Made by a program: the position numbers and the translations under genes. A stretch of 64,000 nucleotides of DNA from Calvatia gigantea (Eukaryota > Basidiomycota > Agaricomycetes > Agaricales > Lycoperdaceae): assembly GCA_025093985.1 (NCBI GenBank), contig JACAAK010000008.1, positions 496,001 through 560,000 of the forward strand. The letters run 5' to 3'. Below the pieces are notes generated by a model that saw nothing but the letters and a program-made list of their open reading frames with translations, was not told the origin of the DNA and did not search any database. Below, in pieces: positions 1 to 11,891 of this stretch (position 1 is the first letter of the stretch; each line of letters starts with the position of its first letter).

Positions 1-958
1 CGTTCCGCCGTTGGTGTCACCACATCAGACCCTCAAATTCCCCTCCCGACAAACGAAAAACCTCGCGTCCGACCGGAAGAACTCACGGATACGGAAATCG
101 AACAGGCCATATCGCCCCTGTTCGACTACTTTGACGAAAACCTTGCAGACGCTGAATACGTACTTGAGTGACACGGCGAAGGAGATGGTTATGACGAGGG
201 TCTGGAAGGAGATCCTCAATGTGATTGAGGGGTTGTTGATTCCACCGTTGTCGGACGTACCAAGTGATATGAAGCCACTGAGTGACAAAGAGGTGGATAT
301 TGTGTTTAAGTGGTTGAAGGTATGCTCATGGTGCTCGTGAAAGTTTAAGACTGATGGGCGGATTTGTATAGTTCCTGAGGGACTTCTTCTATGCTGGGGG
401 TGAAGGTCCTGTTCCGCTTGAATTACTACAGAACCAGAGGTATCGCGACGTCCTGTCGATCCGGTTGTATTATGACTGGCATACGTGAGTAATTCGTTCT
501 CCAACTTCTCCGGCCTTGTTGAGGGCGTGCATATATAGTGATGCTTTAATGGAGGAATGTGTGCGAATGATGCAGCAAAGCCTTCGCCAAGCACCGGTGA
601 TGAAGAAACGCGCCAAGAGTGTATACCAGCACCGTAATCTTGGGACAATCAAAGAGAGGAAGAGGGAAAAGAAGGAAGAGCCAGAGTCGACCAGTGAGCA
701 GATTATTATGCAAATTCTGCGAATGCGGTCAGTCTTTGTGTTTCCACCTTTTGTTACCCGGCTGATTACATATGAACTAGGCCAAGAACGCAAGAGTTTA
801 TTGCACAACAAATGCAGATCATGGCTGCTATGCAAGCCGAGCAAGAACAGCGTATGAAAGAGGCGGAAGAAAGGAAAGCAAAACGGGCGGCATCCGGGAG
901 AAATCGATTTTCGAGTCAGCCCCCTCCAGTACCGCCCTTGCCTCCACAGAAGTCTTAA
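1..958 (+). CDS. Munc13/MUN-domain protein, C-terminal part (5' truncated by window)
   Basis: The spliced reading matches the C-terminal MHD2 part of fungal Munc13-like proteins, which act in vesicle docking and priming at the plasma membrane. Seen: a FDYFDENL..LNTYL segment followed by RVWKEILNVIEGLLIPPLSD, then a Lys/Glu-rich helix and a Pro-rich tail ending PPLPPQKS. Exons are 1-319, 372-484, 539-727 and 781-958, with introns 320-371, 485-538 and 728-780, all GT-AG and about 53 nt. Oddity: the first exon moves from frame 1 to frame 2 at base 142 (an extra C in AACCTTG). Without that change the frame stops at 175. This is a one-base insertion or a sequence error. The assignment rests on family resemblance read by eye; the exon structure is well supported. 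Confidence 0.72.
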
Positions 959-1382
959 AGTTCAGTACCGTTACTTGCTCCCTCCCACCAGCTTGGTAGA
1001 CTTGACCCAGAATGACCCTCTAATCATGGACCTACTGGTCCATGTATATTACCCCTGATTTTGACTCCGTAGCAGCTCGGACGCGTTTCTCTTTTCCATT
1101 CGTTCCTGCCCTCATTGTAACTTTATACTCAACACTATCTCTCTACGGTAGCTGTAATTTGAATCTTGACATTTGGGAGGAATTTCGGTGAACGAACCTA
1201 CACAAGGTGCGAGAAAATAAAACGCTGTACTGGTACCCTGGAAGGGCCAGTGGCGTGGTAGACATGGGTTATTGGTGAATGGGCCGAATGAGCGGCACCA
1301 GGGTCAGAAGAAGGTGAGATAGAGTGACGAGTTGGAGGGAGTGGGCCGAACCGACTGTTAGGATGCGAAACTGCCAGTGGTA
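959..1382. other. Intergenic, downstream of the Munc13-like gene
   Basis: No coding region is recognised. The stretch ends at the TA dinucleotide (1381-1382) that precedes the left terminal inverted repeat of the transposon nest. Confidence 0.6.
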
Positions 1383-1545
1383 CAGTCGGACCTAACATAA
1401 CCCATACTTGTCATAACCCATAACCTCGATAACCCATAGGAATTCCCCCCCACCAACTTGGTTCGCAGGCGAAATCGAGCCATAACCCATAAACCTGTGA
1501 TACCCCGTAACCCATAACTATCTGGTGGTGAAAACCCATAGCACC
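1383..1545 (+). repeat. Left TIR plus subterminal ATAACCCAT repeats
   Basis: The 25-bp terminal repeat (1383-1407) is followed by several spaced copies of ATAACCCAT or close variants up to about 1545. Such subterminal repeat clusters commonly serve as transposase-binding sites in DNA transposons; that role is inferred here. Confidence 0.6.
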
Positions 1546-2043
1546 CGTGGTTCTACAGTATACACAACTCTGAACTTGCTGGATAGTTGCTAATATTGGC
1601 TATACATTATGTTATGACTTCTTATTCTAGCATTATCCTTTTACGGACTTATTTCCTTTCTTGTCCCTTCTTTATTTAATGTCCCTATATGTACAATCAG
1701 ATTGCTTCTCTGTTTCCCCTCTTTTGTCTCCTTTGATTTGCCATCATTCCCCTCCCTGCTCGATATAGTGATATGTCTCTTTATGGTCAATTCTCTCCCT
1801 ATATGGTGTATGTTCAATACATACACATATCCTTTGTCCATTATCTTTCTTCTGACTTATCTAGTATAAGTAGCTAGTTAGATACTCATTGTAGTAGACA
1901 GTTTGAACTGGCTACCAGCTCTTGCCTTACCACAATCCTTCTGCCTGAACTAAGGCTTCATCTACTAAGAGACTTGCCTTCATTCTTGACTGATTATATA
2001 TAGAGACAAGTCCTTGAGTGGATCCCCTCTATATATAGATCTC
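1546..2043. other. Left internal part of the outer DNA element
   Basis: AT-rich sequence with no convincing ORF. It ends with the target-site copy ATCTC (2039-2043) of retroelement X; the matching copy is at 29571-29575. Confidence 0.5.
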
Positions 2044-2348
2044 TGTTATGACCTTAGTCTGAGTTTACCTCAGGTTGCAACCTGGCTAAGACTTGAGGGT
2101 GAGTAAGGGGAAGGGAACAAAGGTGGTTAAGCATACTGAATACAGTAGATGTATGTATGCTTAAATACAAGAAGGACATCCAGTTGAATGGATGGAGTAA
2201 CTATGTGAAATGTCTGATGAGGCTGGTGTGATAGCTAATCTGAGTCATGCTAAGAGATCGCTTGACAGAAATAACAGAAACAGGTACACTGATAGATGAG
2301 GATGCAGATGATAATGGAATATGACTTGATCAGTAAAAGCTCATAACA
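2044..2348 (-). repeat. 3' LTR of gypsy X
   Basis: 305 bp beginning TGTTATGACC and ending CTCATAACA on the plus strand. It matches 29266-29570 apart from 13 positions. The terminal TG..CA is intact. Confidence 0.93.
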
Positions 2349-2567
2349 ATACCCCCCGATTAGGCTTCATGCCTCAAGAAGCTCATCAAAGTCTTCATTG
2401 ACTACAGTAGAGGCAAGGGTCTTCTTGTTGGCTCCAATGAGATACTTCCCATCATTTGATTGCACGAAGAAGATGGGTAAATGGCTTCATCCATCTTGAT
2501 GGATAGGGACTGGGACACCATTGAACAGGAAGTCAGTCATGGTGGAGTTGTCCCAATAGTTCTTGAC

Positions 2568-2977
2568 TGTTGAATCTCGATCCGTACCACTATGTTGGTT
2601 CAGTCTATTTATAGCTGAAACAGGTTCTTGAGTACTTCACTCTTGAAGAGAGATAACGAACAATGTACTAGACCGCACTCTAGGTTGCTGGTCATGGTCT
2701 ATGAAGATAGAACAATGTACGCAGTATGCTCTGTATATGCTACTGGCAGATAAGACCTCACCTGTATTAGGTAGAACGGCGCACAGACCAGAGACATTAG
2801 ATATATAAGACCTATGTAGTATGTGTATATTCTTTAGACAATCCAGTCTACTCTTCGCCCATCATTCCACTAAGATATCCTCTAGCTACGGTCTACAACC
2901 AACATCTCAATAAACCCAGTGAGTACGACTCCCCTCCGCCACTAGCGTAATGCTATTGTGGTGTACTCGTCTTAACA
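2568..2977 (+). repeat. 5' LTR of copia element
   Basis: 410 bp, nearly identical to 8971-9380; differences include AAACAGG versus AAATGGG and GTGTATATT versus GCGTATATT. Confidence 0.95.
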
Positions 2978-2993
2978 GGTTATGGGCCCCGAC
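2978..2993 (+). other. Copia primer binding site (probable half-tRNA iMet type)
   Basis: GGTTATGGGCCCCGAC directly follows the 5' LTR. It is complementary to the anticodon stem-loop region of an initiator tRNA-Met (…CCCATAACC), not to a CCA 3' end. This resembles the half-tRNA priming known for Drosophila copia. The exact tRNA of this fungus is not in the window, so this is inferred. Confidence 0.45.
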
Positions 2994-3175
2994 CGCCGCT
3001 CACTCCGACCGCGTTTAGCGACGCTGGTAGAGTGTAGGAGGCTACGGTCGTACGCAACCTGGGAGACGGTGGCCCTTTGGTCCATTTGATCCCTGTGTCT
3101 GCCCCATGTTGCGACGCGTGCATCAAGCACTGCAGTCCTACATGATGCTAATGCGTGTTTACCCTATTCTTAGAT

Positions 3176-4027
3176 ATGTCTAAACCGGCCCCTGCTCCGC
3201 AGGGCTTTGTACAAACCCCTAGCGGACAGCTTCCCATCCTCACTGGGACGGGTAACTACACTATCTGGTCGCTTTGCCTTCGGTCTGCACTTATGTGCAT
3301 TTCCTTGAACGATTGCTCCTGGACCGGATGGGATTTCTCTGGAGCCTTGGACGAACCCGTCCAATACGAGCAGGCCTATGGACCTGAGCATCCAGCTACC
3401 CCGGCGACTAGCACTTCGCCGGCACGTCCCGCACGACCAGGAACTCCGATTCCTGCGACTGCTGAGGAGCGCCGCAGTGTTGGTATGGCCAACAACCTCC
3501 GGATGCGAGCCCTTGGGTTGATTGAGGCAACTCTCCCCAATAGTATGCTCAAGCATTCCGCCCGGGACGCTCGCGCTCTCTGGTCTCAGTTGCAGGGCCA
3601 ATATGGCCTTCCTGGACCAGCTCAGGTTTATAATGAGTTCATTCGCGCAATAACGTTTGAGCTCCCCCTCGGTGGTGATCCCTCGCTCAAGATGAGCGAG
3701 CTCCAGCAGATTTTCGGGCAGCTTGACGCCATGGATAGTGGCATCGCCCCGGAGATCGAGACGATGATCCTCCTCCACTCCCTCCACCCGTCTTTGAGCC
3801 ATGTAGCTCAGACGCTCCTTACCTCGAACACGTCGCTCCACGAGCTGACGTGGGATAAGGCCCGAAGCGGCATTATTGCCGCTTACGCCTCCAACCAGAC
3901 CGCCCATGCGCAACGAGCGCGCTTTACTCCATGACAGGGAGGTAGGCAGCAGCAACAGCAGCGCCAGCAGTAGCAAGGTGGACAGCGACCGCAAGGTCAG
4001 CAGCAGCCTTCGGGGTCTAAAAAGCCC

Positions 4028-4058
<31 letters not shown>

Positions 4059-4990
4059 CATCTGGAGGAGAAGGCGACGGCGAGAAGAAACGCCGATGGC
4101 GCCCCCGAGGAAAAGGAAAAGGAAAGGGAAAGGAGGGAGGTGCGCAAGGCAATGCCGCCACCTCTTCCGGCTATATCCAGGACGTGGATTTCGTGTCGCA
4201 GGCACAAACTGTGCCGCCACCATCCACTCGTTCCTTTGTGGAAGCAACGCGTCGAGCCAAAGTACCTCCCGTTGCATCCAACTCCGCTGCCACTGGCAGC
4301 AATGCCACTCCGCTCGCGTCGCGCATTACTGCGCCCGAGCCCGAAGCTCGTCGCAAACCTTCAGTGAAAGCCAAGGTTACCGCCTTGAAGAATTGGGACA
4401 AACGTCTCGATTCAATTTCATCGTCGGGCGAGAGTTCGGAGGAGATGTGGAAGCGCTTTGACGAAATGGATGTGGATCATAATCCATCCACCGTCACGAG
4501 GGAGGAAGACGAGATTGCGTGGCCGGCACCTGTGTATAACAAGCCGGCGATTATCAAGAAGCCCAAGCCACTCAAAAAGAAGCAGGCACCTAAGGAAATC
4601 GAGTCCGTCCTCGAGTCGGTCCTAGATGACAACGACTCGGACACCGACTACGGTTCCGACGGAGGGTGCGGGTCAGTACCTTCAACTGACTATTATTCTT
4701 GTTCTGATGCAGAAGAGGATGTGCAGCCCCATCAACGGATGGGACGGAACGATACAGACGCAGGGACTGTCCGCCTCGGAGCGGGACGCCCTGGAAATTC
4801 CGAAGTTGAGTTGGGACGACCAGGTGGCCGCTGAAGAGAGCGGGGCACCTATGCAGATGTAGCACGTCGTCCGCCTCCTGTAGGGACTCGTCGTAGACAC
4901 TGCTGTACAGATTTCTTAAACTGCAATGTATGCTGGAAGCGCGCCCAAGGCGTTTCCCCTTCTGCTTATTCCGCTGGTATCACTAAGCTG
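3176..4990 (+). pseudogene. Copia gag region
   Basis: Starts at ATG 3176 (MSKPAPAPQGF). The N-terminal block LTGTGNYTIWSLCLRSALM is the usual start of copia/UBN2-type gag. A Gln-rich tract, a basic Arg/Lys/Gly stretch and an acidic Ser/Asp-rich segment follow. A Cys-rich cluster (CC..C..C near 4905-4940) may be the remnant of a nucleocapsid knuckle. In-frame stops are TGA 3932, TAG 3971 and TGA 4832, each one C-to-T change away from a sense codon. Two compensating frame changes seem to lie near 4725 and 4855, where the +1 frame reads more protein-like. Not translatable as it stands. Confidence 0.8.
4028..4054 (+). repeat. (CAG)9 microsatellite in copia gag
   Basis: Nine uninterrupted CAG units encode a Gln run inside the gag region and sit in a wider CAG/CAA-rich stretch (3945-4055). 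Confidence 0.9.
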
Positions 4991-7502
4991 GAAAGTAAGA
5001 TGAACGCTACATATACCGTGAATAATCACGAGTATTCAGACAAGTTAAGGTCAGAACTCCACGAAGAGCACGAGGATCTTAATCAGATCATCACTTATCA
5101 CATTTGTGATTTGTCTCAGTGCCAAAAGTGTCGAGAAGAAGGGCATAAACACTCTGTGAATAACGCAGACTGGCTCCTTGATTCTGGAGCATCGTACCAT
5201 GTCACCGGTTATCTCTCTGATTTTGCAGAGGTCAAGATGGGCCACTTCGGGCTTATACAAGCCGCTGGCAACCGGATTTATGAAATGACAGGACGAGGGT
5301 CTGTGATTTTCCAGCATGACGTGACAGACAAGGGAAAGTCCAAGAGTGCTACTTCGTGTATTGCGCCGGTCTTTTACATCAAAGAAATCACAGAACGGTT
5401 AATGTCCTCAGGCCAGATTCTTCAGAACGGCTATGTTTTAGAGGCAACCGTTAAGGGGACCACCATCCGTGATAAATCAGGAAGAGCTGTAATATCCGCC
5501 TGGCCTCATCGTTTGTTCAAAAACAACGTACATACGGTGCACACGTATGTCTTGCAAAATAGCAAGGAGAAACCAGTAGCGTTGACTTTACGCCAACTTG
5601 ATTACATATATCGACTGGCATCGTCGAATGGGACATCCTTCGGATCGCGCGCTCTCCGAGCTTCCAAAGCATGTTGAGGGCATCGCGTCAATTCCCGCAC
5701 CATCTACTCGGAAAGGCATTTGCGACGGCTGTGCCAAGGGGAAAATGCATAATAACCCCTTCCCGATTAACTCCAAGCGAGCCACCGCAGTCTTTGAGCT
5801 ATGTCACTCAGACTTGCTGGAACTGCCCGTCATTAGCTACCATAAATATAAATGGGCAATGACGTTCCTTGATGACTTTTCTTCTCACGCACATATAGTC
5901 CTCCTTCGGAAGAAGTCTGAGGCTTCTGAGAAGCTTATTCAGCTAATCAGCGCGTTAGAGAACCTCTCCGGAATGCGAGTCAAACGACTTCGCACCGATA
6001 ATGGAGGAGAATATGTCAATGAAAGGTTATTGGCAGGACTCGCGGTGCGTGGAATTACCCACGAAACCACTGCTCCCTATGCGCATCAGCAGAATGGGAG
6101 AGCAGAGCGACTGAACCGCACCCTACACGAGAAAGCCCAAGCTATAAGGCTACAGGCATGTCTACCTGACTCGTGGTGGGAATTTGCGTTGAACACAGCC
6201 GTGCATTTATATAATCGCACGCCAGTCCAGCGTTTGCAGTGGAAGACACCATTTGAGTGTTATTCGAGGGAAAAACCAAATTTATCCCATATCCGTGTGT
6301 TTGGATGCGGCGCGTATGTATATCTACCCGATGAGATCCGCCCAAACAAATTGTCCGCAAAATCCGAGATGATGATCTTTCTTGGATACAAAGGCAGTAA
6401 AAACTACGTCTTTATGCGGCACACGACAGGCAATGTGATTTTTATATCACCAAATGCCTTATTCGACGAGGGATATTTCCCTAAATGCCCCGATTCAGTG
6501 CCGGATAGCAGTAACCAGCCTAATCACGGAGGAGAGAGAAACCTGCCTAGACCAGGATTAGGAAATGAACCACCTATTCCGCCATCTTCGGATGACGCTG
6601 GAATTGTTCCACCTCCACCTGATCATCCAGTACTGTTACCCCCAGTTTCTCCACCATTTAAACCGAAATATTCTCCGCCTTCACCTCCTTTACCCCGGCG
6701 AGATTCTACTCCGCTGGACAGCATAGATTCACAACGGCCATCACCTGGCAATACGCCACCTTGGGTTCCCCCACCTGAGTCGCCACCTTCACGTGGAACG
6801 ACCGTTGAGGAGGAGCCTGATGTACGTGATAATTGGCATGTGGACAGAGATGTATGGGACACCGAGAACGAGGAGTTCCCAATCCCTGTCCCCAAATGTC
6901 GAGCTGTTGGTTCTGATCAAGTAGAGCCGCGTCGTTCTGAACGACAAGGCAGGCCTCCTGTTAGACCAGGTAACACATACGGAGAGCATAGGCGTCCAAT
7001 TTCGATTGAAAGAGAAATAGATCGGACTCACCGACAAGAGCAGCAGAGGCAAAGGCAGTGTGTACGTGCCAATGCCCCTTCGGACGAAGATATTCGTGAG
7101 CGTAGAGCAAGGACTAACCATCCTGAATATGTGAGGCAAAGAGTTCGTGCTGAGCGGTACCCACCACAACCCTTTGATATGCCTCCATTTCAGCTCCCTC
7201 CACGTCCGGAACTGCCGCCTATGCCTGAAACCAATGATCCAACATCTCACGATGTAAACGATATGGACATTGAAAGGCTTGTCGCTGAGGGAGGAGTAAA
7301 ATTGATCGATTTCTTGATACAGACGGTACACAACACTGCACACGGAGAGCCTGAAACTTTCCGTGACATGCTTAAGCTTCCTGAGCCTGTCAAGGCAAAA
7401 TGGATGGCTGCGTGTATCGAGGAACTCGAAGCGTTAAAGAAACGCGGAGTATACGAATTGGTAGATCTTCCGAAAGGAAGGAGGACGGTTAAAAACCGTT
7501 AG
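4991..7502 (+). pseudogene. Copia protease and integrase region of pol
   Basis: Protease active site DSGAS lies in WLLDSGASYHV (about 5170-5205). The pre-integrase zinc region (H..GH, CDGCAKGK) follows after a frame change near 5600-5612, where the reading leaves the upstream frame. The integrase core keeps the catalytic pattern: D in CHSDLLEL, D in RTDNGGEY and E in NGRAERLNRT. A long Pro/Arg-rich linker (about 6480-7240) leads to the start of reverse transcriptase. The frame ends at TAG 7500-7502, where copia proteins normally have Trp in an NRWVF-like motif (TGG to TAG). Confidence 0.88.
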
Positions 7503-8945
7503 GTATTTCTCGAAAAGTCAGACGGCCGCCTGCGAGCTCGCTTAGTTGCGAAGGGGTTCTCGCAGATTGAAGGCATCGACTATAACGAGCTTTTCTCACC
7601 AGTTGTCCGCTACGAGTCTGCGCGCGTAAGCTTCGCACTCGCTGCAATCCATGATTGGGATATGCACAGCGTTGACGTAAAAACAGCCTATTTATACGGC
7701 AAACTGGATGAGGAAATATACATGGAACAGCCCGAAGGGTTTCGACTTCCCGGGCAGGAAGGAAAAGTATGGAAGCTTAGACGAGCGATTTATGGTCTTA
7801 AACAAGCCGGTCGCCAGTGGTGGAAAGAATTGCATCAATCTATGATTGAGCTGGGATTTACCCGCTGCAAATCTGACTACGCTGTATACTTTCACAGACA
7901 TCCAAAGACGAAAGAGCTAGTAGTAGCCATTGTCTACATTGATGACGTGAATTTCTTGGGAAAGAAAAACTCCCCCCTCCTCAACGAGTTGAAGGGAAAG
8001 TTCACTAAAAAGTGGGAATGCAGAGATCACGGTCCCTGTGAAGAATTCCTTGGGATGAAAATCTCGAGGAATCGCTCCAAACGTCAAATCTTCATCCAAC
8101 AGGTGAAATACCTGGATAAGATCTTGCAGCGCTTCCAGGTTCCGCAGTCTGCCGCGGCTAAAACGCCTTTGCCCGCCGGCTTCCAATTCATTACGAATAA
8201 AGGAACTGCAACTAACCCCTTCCATCAAAAGTACCAACAATTGGTTGGATCTTTAATGTACTTGATGATCAGTACTAGGCCCGACATAGCCTTTGCCGTA
8301 GTTAAGCTGGCACAACATGCCGCTAACCCCGCACCCGAGCACTATCGCGTTGGAATTCATGTACTAAAGTACTTGTCTATGACAAGGAACTATGCATTGA
8401 AATATGAAGGCGATACTGGGAAATCCGCGGTGATGCTGGAATGCCTCAGTGACTCGGACTGGGCTCAAGATACAGAAACCCGCCGATCTGTTTCGGGAAA
8501 CGTTTGTATGATCGCGTCCGGTGCTGTCACCTGGACTTCGTGGCGACAAAAGACGGTTTCATTATCGTCCACTGAGGCGGAATATAAAGAACTGTCTGAC
8601 GCTTCACGACAAGTGAAATGGCTGTCACAGCTTCTGGAGGAGCTCAAGATTGAGCACCCAACTCCCATTCTCTACGGTGACAACGATGGGTCCAAATTCT
8701 GGACTGAAAATCCCATTGTTGAAAAACGATCGAAGCACGTGGATATTCATTACCACTATGTGCGAGAATTGGTTGAGGAAGGTATTATTGTTATTGGTGA
8801 TGTGTCTTCACAAGACAATCCCACCGATATCTTTACAAAGAATCTTGGTGTAACCAAAATAAACCTCTTCCGCCCCGAACTAGGACTGATATTCGGTTCT
8901 GATATCGAAGCATGGGATAAAACTGCTCAATCGATGAAACGTTAA
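7503..8945 (+). pseudogene. Copia reverse transcriptase and RNase H region of pol
   Basis: Continues the same frame after the 7500 stop. RT blocks are seen: RARLVAKGFSQIEGIDYNE, FSPVVRYES, VKTAYLYGKLDEEIYM, YGLKQAGRQWW, and the catalytic YIDD in IVYIDDVNFLG (about 7930-7965). RNase H has SDSDWA, SSTEAEYKEL and the final NPTDIFTKNL block. This half has no internal stop to 8945. It lacks only the upstream connection to be a functional domain pair. Confidence 0.88.
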
Positions 8946-8958
8946 TCTCCCTCCTTCA

Positions 8959-8970
8959 AGTGAGGAGGAG
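8959..8970 (+). other. Copia polypurine tract
   Basis: AGTGAGGAGGAG immediately precedes the 3' LTR, the expected place for plus-strand priming. Confidence 0.75.
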
Positions 8971-9380
8971 TGTTGAATCTCGATCCGTACCACTATGTTG
9001 GTTCAGTCTATTTATAGCTGAAATGGGTTCTTGAGTACTTCACTCTTGAAGAGAGATAACGAACAATGTACTAGACCGCACTCTAGGTTGCTGGTCATGG
9101 TCTATGAAGATAGAACAATGTACGCAGTATGCTCTGTATATGCTACTGGCAGATAAGACCTCACCTGTATTAGGTAGAACGGCGCACAGACCAGAGACAT
9201 TAGATATATAAGACCTATGTAGTATGCGTATATTCTTTAGACAATCCAGTCTACTCTTCGCCCATCATTCCACTAAGATATCCTCTAGCTACGGTCTACA
9301 ACCAACATCTCAATAAACCCAGTGAGTACGACTCCCCTCCGCCACTAGTGTAATGCTATTGTGGTGTACTCGTCTTAACA
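8971..9380 (+). repeat. 3' LTR of copia element
   Basis: 410 bp, about 99% identical to 2568-2977, followed by the target duplication TTGAC. Confidence 0.95.
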
Positions 9381-9749
9381 TTGACTATCATTTTCCAGTA
9401 GTGTTGGTTCTTTTCTTGGCCTGGTAGTACAGTATGGAACCTTGCGGATGGGTGAAAAACTGATATGAGCTGTGGTAGGGTAATGGTCTTTATGAAATAG
9501 TGGAGGGAGTTGACCTCTTCTTTCATGGAGACAGTGGTTTCTTTATCCATAGGAGTGTTGGCACAAGTTGGTGGTATGGGGTTGATTGTGTTGTGTAGCT
9601 TGGAGAGTATGCTGTGGATTCTGTCAATGAGGGAGTCTATCTCTGGGTCCTCAGTGGTCTTGTCCTGTCTGAGCAGGTTCATGGCTATGTTGGCAAGCTC
9701 CAGAAATATATCAGCAATGTTGAGGTATTTGAAGACTTCAAGGCCAAGG

Positions 9750-10059
9750 TGTTGTGAACTTTCATCTATTTGTGTCCACCTCATGCTTATCTTCATTCTG
9801 ATATATCTGATATCCATTTCATCTATTCCAGTACTAGCGATCTCTGAGTATTGACTCATAAAACTACTCTACGCCATTATCATTGGACGTTTCATGTAGT
9901 TACCTCCTTCCACTCAACCAGATGTCTACTGTATTTAAGCATACATACATACTCCTGTATTCGGTATGCTTAACCATCTCTTGTTCTCCTCCCCTTACTT
10001 GCCCTCAAGTCTTAGCCCAAAGTTGCAACCTGAGGTAAACTCAGACTAAGGTCATAACA
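9750..10059 (+). repeat. 5' LTR of gypsy Y
   Basis: 310 bp, TGTTGTGAAC..GGTCATAACA. Compared with 23760-24069 it shows 22 differences, all transitions, several as CA in one copy against TG in the other. Confidence 0.93.
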
Positions 10060-10575
10060 TTTGGTTAAGCATCCTCACCTCACCTTGCAAGGAGTAGGCT
10101 GAAACAGGCCTGAACAAAGACAACCCAGGAGCTAGTATATGAGCTCGAACCCAGACAAATATAGAGAACCAAATCTCGAAGTTACCGATGATGAATCCAA
10201 AACATCAGATGAAGAAGAAACAGGAAATGCTGAAGTACCTAAAGAACCAACCAGAGAAACACACGACAAACCCAGAGCAAACCCAGCAGAAGAAGAAGTA
10301 CTATTAGAACTTCTAAACAAACTCGACCTAGCAGAGGAAGAGTTAAACCATCAGGAGAAATCAGATGAATCAAGCTCAGACAAAACAGAATCAGAAAGCA
10401 ATTCTGATATGACCGACAACACAGTAGTAACCACAACAGCACCCAGTGGGAAAGGCTTAGTGCCAGACCTGGGGTTTTTTGATGGCACCCGCACCAAACT
10501 CAATGACTGGTGGAGAGCAATGATGCTCTTCATGAAGTTCAACAAAATAGTCTCAGTGGATGATAAAGCTATAGC

Positions 10576-10883
10576 TGTTACAACCTTAGTCTGAGTAAAC
10601 CTCAGGTTGCAACTTAGGCTAAGACTTGAGGGCGAGTAAGGGAAGAGAAACTAGGTGGTTAAGCATACCGAATACAGGAGGATGTATGTATGCTTAAATA
10701 CAGGAGGACCATCCAGTTGAATGGATGGAGGTAACTACATGAAACGTCCAATGTCTATGGCATAGTAGTTATGAGTCAGAGCTCGGAGATCGCGCAGGCA
10801 GGAATAGGTGAAACAGATGCACAGGAGGTAGAAATGTCAGACGAATATAGAGAGTGCGAAATGATTGGTGAAAATTCACAACA
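10576..10883 (-). repeat. 3' LTR of gypsy Z
   Basis: 308 bp, TGTTACAACC..TTCACAACA on the plus strand; matches 18221-18528 with seven transitions. Confidence 0.93.
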
Positions 10884-10901
10884 ATACCCCCTGATTTGGC
10901 T

Positions 10902-11891
10902 TCATGCCTCAGGAAGCTCATTGAAGTCTCCGTTCACGACTGCGGTGGTGAGTGCTTTCTTAGTGGCGGTGATTAGAAACTTTCCTTTGTTGGAGCGCGC
11001 TAAGAAGACGGGTGAGTGGCTTCATCCGTCTTGTCAGATAGGGACTGGGACACCGTTGTATGGGAAATTGGTGGTGGTGGAGCTGTCCCAATAGTTCTTA
11101 ACTATCGAGTTCCAATAGTGTTGGTCCTTCTCTTGTCCTGGTAAAACAGTGTGGAATCTTGTGGGCAGTAGAAAAACCGATACAAGTTGTGGCGGTGTAA
11201 TGGTCTTAATGAAGCGACAGAGGGCATTGACTTCTTCTTTCATTGAAACTGTGATTTCCTCATCCATGGGGGTGTCAGAGCAGATTGGTGGTGTGGGGTT
11301 GATGGTGTCATGTAATTCGGACAGGGTGATGTGGATTCTATCAACCAAGGTGTTAATGTTGGGATCTTCATTTGACTTGTCTCTTCTGAGTAACTTCATG
11401 GCTATGTCGGCGAGCTCTAGGAATATGTTGGCGATGTTGAGGTGATTGAAGACCTCAAGGCCCAAATTGATTCGGCTTTGGAGTCCTTGGACGCGATCCT
11501 TTTCATTAGGGGTGAGGGTAGACTGGTCTAGGGCTCGGAAGATGGTGGGGATGTATTGGTTGGTGGAGGAGGTGGTGTTGGTGAATCTGGCATACATATC
11601 AGTGAAGGTGATACATGCAGTGGCAAGGGTAATGTGCCGGTTCACTACCAATCGTTTGTTCTGGGCGGTGATGTTCTCGATTTCGCTGTTGGTCACCTTG
11701 TTGATGTCTTTGAGCAAGGCTTCAAGGAGTTCTTGTGCAGGGGATGGTGTCTTAGTGAGATTGAAACGAGTTCCCTAGGGAGCAGGTACTCGGCTGTTGC
11801 CTGGTTCGGAGAATGGGAGAGAGGAGATTCTGGTGGGAGTGGGATGGACAAGGGAGTCGATAGCGATGCGGTTGGATTGGGAGGCAGGCAT
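10902..11891 (-). pseudogene. ORF3 of gypsy Z
   Basis: Starts at ATG 11891-11889, two sense codons after the pol stop TAA and in the same frame. It runs 990 nt to a TGA at 10904-10902 after FNELPEA. Three in-frame stops (near 11775, and two near 11034 and 11020) sit where Y or X have Gln, Arg or another sense codon, so they look like secondary C-to-T or G-to-A changes. The protein is about 329 aa and probably mostly helical (ITAQNKRLVVNRHITLATA, LNIANIFLELADIAMKLLRR), with a conserved block FHTVLPGQEKDQHYWNSIV. No transmembrane helix, signal peptide or known enzyme motif is seen. It is not part of the standard chromovirus gene set. Confidence 0.8.

Larger units (their letters stand above)
2568..9380 (+). 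mobile_element. Ty1/copia LTR retrotransposon
   Basis: 410-bp LTRs at 2568-2977 and 8971-9380 start TGTTGAATCTC and end GTCTTAACA. They are flanked by the 5-bp duplication TTGAC (2563-2567 and 9381-9385), inserted in ORF3 of gypsy X. I count 4 differences between the LTRs, about 99% identity, so the insertion is recent. The internal order gag, PR, IN, RT, RNase H is the copia order. A purine-rich tract precedes the 3' LTR. The coding part is nonetheless broken by four stop codons and about three frame changes. Confidence 0.95.

Noticed and set aside
25..844. Minus-strand ORFs over the Munc13-like gene
   Set aside because: They overlap well-supported plus-strand exons and have no recognisable features.
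1395..1545. ATAACCCAT repeats as telomeric sequence or a CRISPR-like array
   Set aside because: Spacing is irregular, the repeats sit next to a TIR, and similar motifs recur inside the opposite end. Subterminal transposon repeats explain them.
3170..4207. Long minus-strand ORF (345 aa)
   Set aside because: Antisense of the copia gag. Its Leu/Arg-rich composition comes from the CAG-rich gag tract read backwards.
10902..11891. ORF3 as an envelope gene (endogenous retrovirus-like)
   Set aside because: Position fits, but there is no signal peptide, transmembrane helix or cysteine-rich ectodomain in any of the three copies.
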